Source: Luscinia megarhynchos | Taxonomy: Eukaryota > Chordata > Aves > Passeriformes > Turdidae | Assembly (NCBI GenBank): GCA_034336665.1 | Contig: CM067585.1 | Coordinates: 424,501-488,500 of the forward strand | Direction: 5' to 3' | DNA: 64,000 bases | Shown here: piece by piece, positions 10,701 to 19,688 of the stretch | Layout of the letters: the number at the start of each line of letters is the position of its first letter | Numbering within the stretch: position 1 is the stretch's first letter | Translations under genes and position numbers: made by a program | Notes under the pieces: model-generated | Told to the model about the DNA's origin: nothing | Databases searched by the model: none | What the model saw: only the letters and a program-made list of their open reading frames with translations

Positions 10701-13700
10701 TCTATTTATCTACGTTCTAACAACCTAATTTACACTTTATTAATTTTGGTGGCTTGTTTCCATTCCCTCTGTGTTGGTAATTTCCCCAGGGGTTTGGAAT
10801 TCAGCACCTGAGACACCAGGGTCTCACTCAGGGGTCTTTGAGACCCTTGCCAGGGGGGCTTGAGATCCCCAAGGAGGCCAGAGGACTGCTCTGGGCTCCC
10901 ACAGGTCCCACTCATCTGGTTACACTGATTCTTTGGGGTGTGACAACAGTGGCTCCCGTGTCACCCCCACGTCCTTACTGGTGCTGGTCTTTCCTCTCTG
11001 CAGAGCTACACCAAGAGCGCTGCCTTCATCGTCACGCTGCACCCGCTGCAGAACACCACCACCGACTTCTGGCGGCTGGTGTACGACTACGGCTGCACCT
11101 CCATCGTCATGCTCAACCAGCTGCACCAGTCCAACTCGGCCTGGGTGAGTGCTGCTGCCCCAGCACTGCCCCAGCACTGCCCCAGCACTGCCCCTTTGTC
11201 CTGCTCTGTCCCCGCGAGCGCCTTTGTCCTGCTCTGTTCCATCGCCCTGTCAGCACTGCGGCCCCTGGCCTTGCTCACTCAGCAGTTTCTCCTCTGCAAG
11301 GGGACATGAGACTGTCTGCAGCACTCAGGATTTGTCCCCTCTAAGCACAGGGCTGGCCAGTTGGAGCCGAAGAGGTGTTGAGCAGCAGCCCAGCGTGGGT
11401 GCTGGGTGCATGGCATTGGCGTTGGTATTGGTGTAACTTTGGCATTGCCTTGGTGTTGAGCTGGTGTTGGCTTTGAGCTGGTGTTGGCATTAAATTGCCG
11501 TTGGTGATCTGTTGGTGTTCCATTGGTGTTGACATTGCAGTGGTGTTGCATTGGCGTTGTGTTGCTGTTGGCATTGGCATTGGACTGATGTTGTGGTTCC
11601 GTTGGTGTTGACATTGCTCCAACAGGTCCATGTCCCTCGAGCTGGAGGCAGCCCTGCAGGTGGGATCTCACCTGAGCAGGGCAGAGGAACAGAATCCCTT
11701 CCCTTCCCTCGGACATTTTTCCTCTTTACTCAGCCCTGCCTCTCTCCCACCGTCTGTTCTTCAGGGGTGTCTGGGTTACAATATTTAGCTGGATCCTAAA
11801 TGTTTACTGATGTAAGACCAACAGGTAATAAATCAACCTTTCCAGGAGGCAGCTCAGAAAGGTGACTTTGAGGGTGCAGCCCTCACTTGAACTACGCCTT
11901 GCCAAGGGAAGTTTTAATATCCAAATGATAGTTCTGAGTCTGGAAGGCTCAGAGATCTTGGAGATTTATAGCCCCTATTAATAACCAATTATTCGTGAGA
12001 CATGTTTGCCGTGCAGTTGGGCCCAGGCCATGGCTGACCTGCGTTGCTAAATGCCCTGTGAAAGTGTGGTGACAAACATCATATATTTTGTGTTGCTGCT
12101 GGTTTCCCAGCTGTCACACTGTGAAAACAATCTCACCCATGCTCCAGGGACCGAGCCATCCGTCAGTGCCGTGACGGACACAGGGAGGGGGAGTTGCTCC
12201 TCAGAGATGCTGGGATTGCTTTGGCGTGGTGGGATGTCCTGGCCACGGGACAAAGAGCACTGACATTCCACCTTGCTGTCCCTGCTGGTGGCAGAGTGGC
12301 TCCGAAAGCCAACAGGGCTTGAGACCCATTGGGATCAGGCCTGTGCTGGAGCTGGGGCACAGCCCATCCCACAGTCTCTCTCTTGGATCAGCAGTGTCCA
12401 TTCCAGGCAGTGCCACCTGTTGTGTCCGTGGAGTGTGAGGGGGCTGTGTAGGTGCTGGGGGTGTGTCCTGGTTTGAAGGACAGGTGTCTGCCAATAAAGG
12501 CAGGAGCCTGTCTTTGAAGTGGAGAATGTAAACCCCCTTCCTCTAAATTATGATTATAATTATGAAATTAAGGGGCTCTCAGGCAAAGATATGGGAATTA
12601 GGAATAACAGTTCTTTACTAGGAAAATTAAAATAGAAATGCAGTATTGCAAAGAACAATCCCAAAGCACTGCCAGAGTCAGAATCCAAGCTGACACCCGT
12701 CAGGCATTCAGGGTGCTGGCAGCAGTCCCATTCAATGGTGGCTTTATCCTCCTGCAGTGGCAGATGTGGTTCAGCTGGAGCAGTGCTCCTGTAGAAGGTG
12801 CAGTTTTCCTCTGAAGGTGCAGGGATGATGTGGGAAGGTTTGGCTTTCCTCTGGAATCCAGTGGAAAGGAAGTATCTTGATGTCCAAAATCTCAGTTTTT
12901 ATCTGGGTAGGAAAGGCTTGGCTCCTCCCCCTGGCTGGAGCATCTCCCAGTGGGATGATGTAATTTTATCAGCCATGCCCTGGGACTCAATGGCCATGAA
13001 CAGGAGATATCTCCTGGAGGGAGGGTGGGCTGTGCAAAAGATAAAGATGATTGCCTCAGCTGGTTTTTAACAATGGCCCATTAACAGGAGACGTTCCCAC
13101 AGAAATAAGGATCACTGCCACACCCAGTTTTTAACAATGGCCCACTAACAGGAGATATCTCCCACAGCAATAGGAATCACTGCCACACCCAGTTTTTAAC
13201 AACGGCCAATTAACAGGAGATATCTCCTGGAGGGAGGATGGGTTGTGGGAAAGATAAAGATGATTGCCCCAGCTGGTTTTTAACAATGGCCCATTAACAG
13301 GAGATGTTCCCACAGAGATAAGGATCACTGCCACACCCAGTTTTTAACAACGGCCAATTAACAGGAGATATCTCCAGGAGGGAGGATGGGCTGTGCAAAA
13401 GATAAAGATTATTGCCTCAGCTGGTTTTTAACAGTGGTCCATTAACAGGGGATATTCCCACAGAGATAAGGATCACTGCCACACCCAGTTTTTAACAATG
13501 GCCCATTAACAGGAGATATTCCCACAGCAATAGGAATCACTGCCACACTCAGTTTTTAACAATGGCCCATTAACAGGAGATATCTCCTGGAGGGAGGATG
13601 GGCTATGGGAAAGATAAAGATGATTGCCCCAGCTGGTTTAAAGATGGCCCATTATCAGATAATATGTGCCAGGAGATAAGGGTCACTGCCCCACCCGGCT

Positions 13701-16700
13701 GCAGCAGATGGGGACAGAATTCACATTTCTGACCACATTAACCCAACACCAGGTGGACTTGAACTTTCATCTCAGATCCCCCAATAAGCTGGGAGATCCT
13801 CCAGCCATTGATGTGCTGAGTGAGAAACAGCACTGTGGTCCAGCTGCCCACCCTGGGGCCACCCCGTGCCAGCAGCCCCCGGGGTCCAGCACCTCTCACA
13901 GGCGTTTCCTGGTCACGGTGAGCTGTGCTTCTCTCCCCAGCCCTGCCTGCAGTACTGGCCCGAGCCGGGGCTGCAGCACTACGGCCCCATGGAGGTGGAG
14001 TACATTTCGGGAGTGGCGGACGAGGACGTCGTGTCCCGGCTCTTCCGCGTCCAGAACGTCACACGGGTGAGCTGCTTTATATGAGCTCCAGAGTCCCAGC
14101 ATGGCTGGGGCTGGAAGGGAACTTCAAACCTTTTGTTCCTACCACGGGCAGGGACACCTTCCACTATCCCAGGTTGCTGCAAGCCCCGTACAGCCTGGTC
14201 TTGGACAGTTCCAGGGATCCAGGGGCAGCCACCTGTGCTACAGCTTGACAACTCTTTTGGGGGGTAAATCTTCCCCTAATACTCCATCTAAATTTCCCAT
14301 GATGCAGCTTGAGGCTGTTTTCTCTTTTATAATCACTTGTTTCCTGGGAGAAAAGACTGTCCCCACCTGGCTTCAACATTTCAGGGAGTTGTAGAGAGCA
14401 GTAGGATCCTTCCTGACTGCTGGGGTCTCCAGCCTAACTCAGCTCCTGCAGAGGAGGCAGCCCCAGCTCTCCTCCTGCCAGAGAAGAGCTTGTAAAATTA
14501 TCATTGCTTCATCCAACATTTCTGGAGTTCTCAGCTCCTTGAAAGGCGTTAGAAAATTGCAGGAAAACTTTTTCCTCCTGCCTGAAGGTCCATCTCTGCC
14601 CTACCACACACATAGCACAGAAAGGACCCGTCCCACATGGGCACAGCAGCTCCCCTGGAGCCAGCAGAGCCCTTTCCCTGCAGGATGAGAAGATCCACAC
14701 AGATTCTCACCCTTTGGCAGTGTTGCATGGCTGGTAAAGCTTGCCTTGAAAGAAGAGAATGCAGGGCAGCAGGGAAGGGACGTGGTGATGCAGAGCTGTA
14801 CAGGGAAAGGAGAAGCCAATTTACCTACAAATGCCAGCTGGGACGAGGTGGCATCCCTGGGAGTCTTTAAACTCCTGATGGTTGCCAGGAGGCTGAGGCC
14901 AGTGCCCCAGTGAAGGTCACTGGGCAGATGGGAATTAGGGAGCTTGGAAGGGAGTGTGTGGCTTGGCTGGCAGCCCAGCTGGGAAGGTGCTTTGGTGGGG
15001 TGGCGGGGCCAGTGGAGATAAACCCTGATTATCTGAACTCTTAACACAAAGAGGGGTTTGGTTCAGGCTCCCCCAGGGAGCATCTGGCATTTCCTGGGTG
15101 TCAGCACAAAATCCTACACCAAATATGCTCAGCTCTCAGGTGGTAGAATATACTCTGGGCTAAATTAAAATGCAGTGTGATGGAAATCTCTCGATCGGCC
15201 AGGATATTCCTCCAGGGAGCAGATTGCTGGAGCAGGGCTGGGAGATGCATGGAGCCACTTGGTGCCAAGCCTTGCTGGAATGGAGATGAGTGCTGGGGGT
15301 GCCACAAGTGCTCCAGAGCTTTCACCTTACTTCAAAGCAGATCCCAAAACTTTCCTTCCCAGGCTGTCAAAGGAGTTTTCTTCTGTTTTAACTCAATTTA
15401 TTTGTTTCCTCTTCCTCCTCTGCCTTCCTGGTTTCCAGCTGGAAGCAAAATCTGCAGCCTGGGGTGGTCAGTTCATCACAGGCACATCACCAGCTCACAT
15501 CAGAGCTCCCAGAACCAGAAGGGTTTAGGAAAGCTCCCAGAAAGGTTCAGGAAAGCCCTTGTTTGGAATGTGCAGGTTGGAGAGGTACCAAGTGCCCCCA
15601 GCTCCCAGGAATGCCTGCTCCCCTACAGGAACACTGCTCCTGCTGGGTGAGGAGGTGTGTGCTCATCCCACTCAGCAGGCACCTGAAACTGGGTGGGCAG
15701 AGCCCTCCAGGGCTGAGTGCCCCATCTGGGCCTGACCCCCTCCCTCTGCTCCCCACGAGCTGCGAGGGGCCGTGGTCTCATCCCTGGGCAGGAGCCCCTC
15801 ATCGGCCCAGCTGATGCCTGCTGAGCCCCACGGGGGCAATCCTCCTCCTGCATCCAGCTAACCAGATTAGGTTTCCAGCCTAACCAGATTACCAGGTATT
15901 AAGCTCCTGCCTCCAGGGCAGCCTCTCAGCAGCCTCCAGGTTTGCAGCGTAGCACACAGAGCCACGGCCCGTGGATCTTTGGCAGGCAGAGGAAACGTGA
16001 TGGAGCAGCCTGGGGGAGGCTCTGGGGCTTGGGAACAGGTTTGGGGGTACAGACACAGCCCAAGGTCTGTGAGGTCGGATAAACTGTGGCAGTGGAGTTC
16101 CCCTGGGTGGGACGGGGTGTGAGCTGGAGGCCAGGGCTGAGCCATCCATGTTACAGCAGCAGGAAAGGGTTTCCCTCTCTGCCTCTGCCGCCCACGCGTG
16201 GCAAACCCTCCTGCCCTCCCTCAGAGCTCCAGCAGAAGGAAATGAGAGCAGCTGTGGGTGCCACTGACGGGTTTTCTTTCCCAGCTGCAGGAGGGGCACC
16301 TGATGGTCCGGCACTTCCAGTACCTGCGCTGGTCGGCCTACCGCGACACCCCCGACTCCAAGAGGTCCTTCCTGCACCTCCTGGCCCAGGTGGAGAGGTG
16401 GCAGAAGGAGAGTGGTGATGGCAGGACAGTGGTGCACTGCTTGTGAGTGTCAGCTGGGGAGGAGCACGCTCTGCTGGGGGAGAGGTGCCTGGACATCCCC
16501 ACAGAGCCCTCGCTGTCCCCAGTGCTTTGTCCCCGGGTGGGGCTTCCTCTGCCACAGCACCAGTTCGGGTGAGGCAGCCTGTGATCAGCTCCTCTGTGAG
16601 GCGGATGCTCAGCAGAGGTGACACAAGCCTGCCCTCGGCAGAGGTCCCAGCCCTGTCCCCACAGCCTGTGTGTGTGACAGGCTCCAAAGGGACATGGCAG

Positions 16701-19688
16701 GAGCTGTGCCATTCCCACCACTTGCTGCTTATGGTGGGGACAGAGAATCATGGAGTGATTTGGCTGGGAAGGGGCTTAAAACTCATTCTGGAGGGACACC
16801 TCAGGTTACTCCAAGCCCTGTCCACCCTGGGGATGGTCTCCACCCCACACCTTGTGTGCTCCCCTCACGTTCACAGATGGGGAGAGACAGCAGGCGAGCC
16901 TTTAATCAAAAACTAATTACAGCCTTGTCCATCTTCGTTAGCTGAGGGATAATTTGGGAACGTGCTTTACAAAGCTCTGGCATCGTGTTCTCTCTTCCTC
17001 TCCCCTGCTCCCAGTGCTGCCAGGCTGCAGGTGTGTGGTGTGGGAGCAGGGGTCCAGCCCAGGATCTGGGGAGGTTCCCAGTGCCCTGTGTGGATCATGG
17101 GGTGGTTCCTCCAGGCAGCAGCACCAGGGTGTCACCAGCCAGGGCAGGGGGGACACGGCAGCTTCCCTGAGGTCACAGGAGCTGATCCATGGCAGGGCTG
17201 GGAGCTGAGCCCAAATGTCCAGGATCCAGCCTTGGTGATCCAAAAAGGTGTTTTCATGCTCCTGTGAGGGTTGGAGGGCAGGTTCAGGTGCCCTGGCACA
17301 GGTGCAAGCCTCTGGGATATCCCCTGGGATATGGGCTGGATACAGAAAGGGAGGCTTGGAGGGAGCAGGAAGGTGCTCTGATGCCACCTTCTCACCCCTG
17401 ACATGTGTGTTTGTCCCACCAGGAACGGGGGGGGCCGGAGTGGCACCTTCTGTGCCTCCACCATGGTCCTGGAGATGATCAAGTGTCACAACATGGCCGA
17501 TGTTTTCCTCGCGGCCAAGACCCTCCGCAACTACAAACCCAACATGGTGGAGACCTTGGTGAGCACCAGACCCTCCCTGTGCAGCCCAGCTGCTGCTCCT
17601 GGCACAGAGGAGAGCTGCTGGGGGGACCACCCCCAAAACAGCATCGTTTCCTCTCCAAACTGTGATGAGCTTCAGGGGTGTCTTCAGCTGGGCTGGGCTG
17701 GGAAGTGAGGCAGCTCTTCAAAGCAGCTCGGGCTTGTCTCATCCTGCCAGGCCAGCACAGCCTCAGGGTCAGTGCTGGGGCTGTTGGAAATCCTCCCCAG
17801 GAGCTGTAAGGCAGTCACATTAATCCACAGGATGCAGCTGCCGTTCTTGGGAAGGTTTGTGGTGTTGGGAGCAGATAAATTCCTGTCAGAAATACAGAAG
17901 GGAATGAGCTCTTGGAGTGAAGTGAATGGGTGGAGCAGCAGTGGAGTGATGTGTCCTGAGCAGGAGGCTGGAGCTGGCAGCAGGTCAGGGCAAAAAGCCC
18001 TTGCCCTAATTCAGGCCTCTGATGATGCAACAGGGAGGGAGTGGGCTCGTGTCTGCTGGAGGGATCCAGGTGCCTCACTGTGTTTTAAAAGCAAGTCAGC
18101 TGGAAATGTTTGCCCCATTTGGATTATAAAATCCCTAAATTGCAAAATGAAATGGTTTTGAGGAGGGGATGTGATTTGCATTAGGAATTAAAAGCAGAGG
18201 AGAAGGTGAGGGAGGGGAGAGGGGAGCAGGGGGAGGGATGCAGATTAAGGAAAGATGCTGTGACAAGCATGAAGCCACCAGACCCATTGGGCTAAATTGC
18301 AAGGGTATTAAAAAAGGCAACATTTCCCATCAGGACACAAGCCTGCTCCCACCTCAAATGAGCCTGAGCTGCTGTTCTGGGAGCCTCCATCTCCCAGAGC
18401 TGTGCTGGTGAGCTCAGCCCAGAGAGCACTCCTGCTGCCTGCACCTCTTCCCCCTCTGCTTGCCCCGGGGTTATTTTTATGGGATGACAAATGGAAACAA
18501 TCCCTCCCCTTAATCCAAAAAGCATTATGTGCTTTTAATCTGGGCTGCTGCCTCCCCCCTTTGAAGTCCTGCTCCCACCTGGGATCCTGTGGGATAACAG
18601 GATTTTCATGCTGGTGCTCAGGCTCCAGTCCCCATCCAGGAGCTGGGGAGATGAGCTCTCCCCTCTCCCTCGCTGCTGTCACACCCAGAGCATTCCCACC
18701 TGATGTCCCAGCCCCTGCAGCAGCTCCAAAATCCTGATTTGCTGGGTTTTTCCCCCTGCTGGGGCTGGTGTTGCTCGCTGGGATGGGCACTGCCACGGTC
18801 AGAGCTTCCCCGAGGTTTTTGTGCTGAGTTGTGCCAGGGCAGGAGAGCAGGGGAGCAGCTTGTGGGAAGGAGGGCAGGGATGGATGAGTCTGCCCCCACA
18901 AGCCCCAGCTCAGGGATTTTTGTTACAAAACCAGGAATCAGTCACTCTGGGCTTTCCCTCTGTGCAGCTGGCAGGGAGTGAAGGGTGAGAGGACGCTGAC
19001 ACCATCCCTGGGTGTCTCAGCCAGAGATGGGGGGAGAGCCTGCTCCTGCTGGGCAAGAGAACTTGTGATGAAGGAGTGTCCTGGCAGCCAGAGCAGGGCA
19101 TCTCCATCCACTCCAGCCATGGGTATTTGTCTGGCTGCTCTCCCCTTCTCCAGCCTCTGCTGAACTCAGACAAAAACTCCTCCATGTCCTGGCCGAGGTT
19201 TTATTGTGCACACCTCTGGCCCCTGCCTCCATCATTCCCCATCTCTGCACCACTGATGGGCACATGCCAGTCCCTGGGGAGATGAGGCTGCTGAGCCCCA
19301 GTGCTGGCTGTACCTGGGGGTGAGTGAAGGTGTTGTCACAGTAGGGGGGTGTTGCAGTCCTGCTCCCTCCCTCGGGGCAGGTGGAGGTTTTTCAGGGGGT
19401 TTCAGTGCTGCACAGCTGCTGGATCTGCCCCAGCAGTGGGTGTTGCTTGCCAGGAGTGGAGCAGTGGGGTGCCAGTTTTCCTGGCTGTGCCCACAGCTGC
19501 CAGGGGGCCCCCACAGGCTGAGCAGGGTTTCCTTAGGGCTGTGACTCGTTCTTTCCTCAGACAGGGATAGCTTTGGGAAATAGTTCCCTCGGGATTGTAA
19601 CACCCTCCCTCCTGTCTCCCAACAGGAGCAGTACCATTTCTGCTACGACATAGCACTGGAGTACCTGGAGTCCCTGGAGAGCAGATAG
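1574..19688 (+). CDS. PTPRU: PTPRU, receptor-type tyrosine phosphatase U, 3' part (16 exons)
   Basis: This is a spliced gene that is partial at the 5' end. The joined exons are 1574-1761, 2875-2947, 3093-3169, 3890-3907, 4674-4710, 5018-5115, 5212-5328, 6400-6554, 7757-7892, 7969-8118, 8211-8384, 11004-11144, 13941-14066, 16285-16442, 17423-17558 and 19626-19688. Together they give about 614 codons in one frame. The product is the cytoplasmic part of an R2B receptor phosphatase, a plasma-membrane protein of cell-cell contacts. The order is juxtamembrane segment, D1 (about SFFEGW to the [11 protein letters not shown] helix) and D2 (to the C-terminal LESR). PTPRU is chosen over PTPRM, PTPRK and PTPRT because of the juxtamembrane text [25 protein letters not shown] instead of [15 protein letters not shown] instead of HCSAGAGRTG, and D2 [14 protein letters not shown]. 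The assignment rests on remembered family sequences, not a search. Confidence 0.96.
2875..2947 (+). CDS. PTPRU: PTPRU exon: start of D1, degenerate pTyr loop
   Basis: Encodes [20 protein letters not shown] and HVST plus the first base of Tyr. The acceptor is cttacag and the donor gtgagt (phase 1). In active R2B phosphatases this segment carries KNRY before the Y-D-x-x-R-V strand. Here the corresponding place reads [10 protein letters not shown], so the tyrosine that stacks on substrate phosphotyrosine is missing. The next intron is only 145 nt. Confidence 0.94.
3093..3169 (+). CDS. PTPRU: PTPRU exon: D1, YDRHRV...NANYID
   Basis: Encodes (Y)[18 protein letters not shown] and INANYID, the DYINANY motif typical of classical PTP domains. 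The acceptor is ccccag (3091-3092) and the donor gtaagt (3170, phase 0). The following intron (3170-3889) holds no repeat that I recognise; it is T/C-rich near 3,350-3,430 and again before the microexon. Confidence 0.96.
3890..3907 (+). CDS. PTPRU: PTPRU 18-nt microexon (IRINRE)
   Basis: The sequence ATTCGGATTAACCGAGAA is preceded by ccttaag and followed by gtaagtag. It is phase 0 on both sides and adds Ile-Arg-Ile-Asn-Arg-Glu between ANYID and GYHRSNHF. From memory, a six-residue insert sits at the same place in mammalian R2B paralogues (IWLYRD in PTPRM) and in PTPRU itself, which supports a real exon. As its length is 18 nt it can be skipped without a frame change. The following intron (3908-4673) looks single-copy. 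Confidence 0.88.
4674..4710 (+). CDS. PTPRU: PTPRU exon: D1, [12 protein letters not shown]
   Basis: A 37-nt exon between cttgcag and gtgagt (phase 1 at the 3' side). It encodes [12 protein letters not shown] plus one base of Gly, the family-typical F-I-A-T-Q-G-P motif. The next intron (4711-5017) is 307 nt with no repeat seen. Confidence 0.95.
5018..5115 (+). CDS. PTPRU: PTPRU exon: D1, [15 protein letters not shown]
   Basis: Encodes (G)[39 protein letters not shown] and the hydrophobic strand SIVMITKL are PTP core motifs. Acceptor cccacag, donor gtaagg in phase 0. The next intron is 96 nt. Confidence 0.96.
5212..5328 (+). CDS. PTPRU: PTPRU exon: D1, [17 protein letters not shown]
   Basis: Encodes [39 protein letters not shown], in phase 0 on both sides. 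Acceptor ccttgcag, donor gtacgg. The KC.KYWP motif is a standard PTP feature. The following intron (5329-6399) is half filled by a C-rich minisatellite that begins within a few bases of the donor. Confidence 0.96.
5332..5880 (+). repeat. C-rich minisatellite in PTPRU intron
   Basis: Irregular tandem units built from 'tgcccctgagtctgcc', 'tctgaatctgccc' and runs of 'ccctgc'. It starts 3-4 bases after the donor of the preceding exon. On the minus strand it is G-rich (caggggcagg), and all minus frames stay open for up to 337 codons because of the array, not because of a gene. Confidence 0.93.
6400..6554 (+). CDS. PTPRU: PTPRU exon: D1, WPE loop and catalytic Cys
   Basis: Encodes [38 protein letters not shown] and VVIHC plus two bases of Ser. 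The general-acid loop is Trp-Pro-Glu (codons at 6448-6456) in place of the usual Trp-Pro-Asp. The P-loop cysteine codon is 6550-6552, and the intron interrupts the P-loop right after it. Donor gtgggg, phase 2. The next intron (6555-7756) is AT-richer around 7,020-7,150 and otherwise plain. Confidence 0.96.
7757..7892 (+). CDS. PTPRU: PTPRU exon: D1 P-loop remainder, [11 protein letters not shown]
   Basis: Completes the P-loop as [10 protein letters not shown], then [38 protein letters not shown]. The Thr replaces the Ala of active R2B enzymes; the P-loop Arg is present. The QTE start of the Q-loop helix is kept. Acceptor ggccag, donor gtgagc (phase 0). The next intron, 7893-7968, is 76 nt. 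Confidence 0.96.
7969..8118 (+). CDS. PTPRU: PTPRU exon: D1/D2 linker
   Basis: Encodes [37 protein letters not shown] and [13 protein letters not shown]. The frame needs the exon to end at 8118 with the following bases gcgagt, so this is a GC donor. The next exon (TLNSVTP) joins in phase 0. The intron (8119-8210) is 92 nt. Confidence 0.95.
8211..8384 (+). CDS. PTPRU: PTPRU exon: start of D2
   Basis: Encodes [40 protein letters not shown] and the NYINAALTD motif of D2. Acceptor ccctgcag, donor gtgagt. The following intron (8385-11003) contains AT-richer single-copy sequence near 9,180-9,350, short A-runs at about 9,353 and 9,926, and the solo LTR at 10267-10903. Confidence 0.96.
10267..10903 (-). 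mobile_element. Solo LTR, ERVK-like family A (copy 1)
   Basis: Bounded on the plus strand by TGTCACA... and ...CTCCCACA, i.e. TG/CA ends, and flanked by a perfect 6-bp duplication GGTCCC (10261-10266 and 10904-10909). It matches the copies at 24822-25444 (same strand) and 59860-60440 (opposite strand) over nearly its whole length. The 6-bp duplication fits class II (ERVK-like) integration. It is in an intron, antisense to PTPRU. No internal retroviral region is present. Confidence 0.9.
11004..11144 (+). CDS. PTPRU: PTPRU exon: D2, [11 protein letters not shown]...FWRLVYDYG
   Basis: Encodes [39 protein letters not shown] and LHQSNSAW. Acceptor ctctgcag, donor gtgagt, phase 0 on both sides. 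Right after the donor come three copies of a 10-mer (cccagcactg). The following intron (11145-13940) holds the degenerate TTGGYGTTG array and the family C LTR-like element. Confidence 0.96.
11403..11622 (+). repeat. Degenerate TTGGYRTTG tandem repeat
   Basis: Decayed units such as 'ttggcgttggtattggtg', 'ttggtgttgagctggtgttg' and 'ttggtgttgacattgc' fill the stretch. It is T/G-rich with few C on the plus strand, in a PTPRU intron. Confidence 0.8.
12464..13740 (-). mobile_element. LTR-like interspersed element with internal tandem array (family C)
   Basis: It starts with 'tgtcctggtttgaagga' and runs through text I know as common in passerine genomes ('ggggctctcaggcaaagata', 'ttctttactaggaaaatt'). 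On the minus strand it reads like a retroviral LTR. The right part (about 13,000-13,670) is a tandem array. The left boundary is a TG. The right boundary and a target duplication could not be fixed, so the end is approximate. ERVL-type is a guess. Confidence 0.6.
12998..13668. repeat. Two-type VNTR (about 65 and 86 bp units)
   Basis: Units all share 'ttaacaatggcccattaaca' or a near copy. The long type continues with 'ggagatatctcctggaggga', the short type with 'ttcccacagagataaggatc'. Three units carry the perfect 16-bp palindrome CAGGAGATATCTCCTG (13001-13016, 13214-13229, 13574-13589). The array is inside the family C element. Confidence 0.9.
13941..14066 (+). CDS. PTPRU: PTPRU exon: D2, [15 protein letters not shown]
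   Basis: Encodes [40 protein letters not shown] and TR, phase 0 at both sides. Acceptor ctccccag, donor gtgagc. The following intron (14067-16284) starts with a CR1 piece and is then single-copy. Confidence 0.96.
14078..14520 (-). mobile_element. CR1-type LINE fragment
   Basis: Antisense CR1 text: 'atggctggggctggaaggga', 'gggatccaggggcagccac', then further into the element 'gggagttgtagagagcagta'. It is older and more diverged than the other copies. The right limit is approximate. Confidence 0.65.
16285..16442 (+). CDS. PTPRU: PTPRU exon: D2, up to catalytic-site Cys
   Basis: Encodes [40 protein letters not shown] and [12 protein letters not shown] plus two bases of Leu. The WPD position reads WSAYRDTPD, so D2 has no WPD. 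The Cys codon is 16438-16440. Acceptor tttcccag, donor gtgagt (phase 2). The next intron (16443-17422) contains a short CR1 remnant. Confidence 0.96.
16737..16840 (-). mobile_element. Short CR1 remnant
   Basis: The phrase 'gaatcatggagtgatttggc', followed by 'gggaaggggcttaaaactca' and 'ggttactccaagccctg', is antisense CR1 3'-end text. It is strongly truncated, about 100 bp. Confidence 0.6.
17423..17558 (+). CDS. PTPRU: PTPRU exon: D2 P-loop, [11 protein letters not shown]
   Basis: Completes [18 protein letters not shown] and continues [30 protein letters not shown]. The D2 P-loop keeps Cys and Arg but has Leu-Asn-Gly-Gly-Gly instead of Ser-Ala-Gly-x-Gly. An eight-G run codes for the glycines. 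Acceptor cccaccag, donor gtgagc. The next intron (17559-19625) is single-copy as far as seen. Confidence 0.96.
19626..19688 (+). CDS. PTPRU: PTPRU last coding exon and stop
   Basis: Encodes [20 protein letters not shown] followed by TAG at 19686-19688. The acceptor is tcccaacag. The ending matches the known C-terminus of PTPRU, so the gene is complete at this end. Confidence 0.97.
   Translation, partial: EQYHFCYDIALEYLESLESR

Noticed and set aside
12464..13740. Internal retroviral genes in the family C element
   Set aside because: No gag, pol or env text could be read in any frame; only LTR-like sequence and the tandem array are present.
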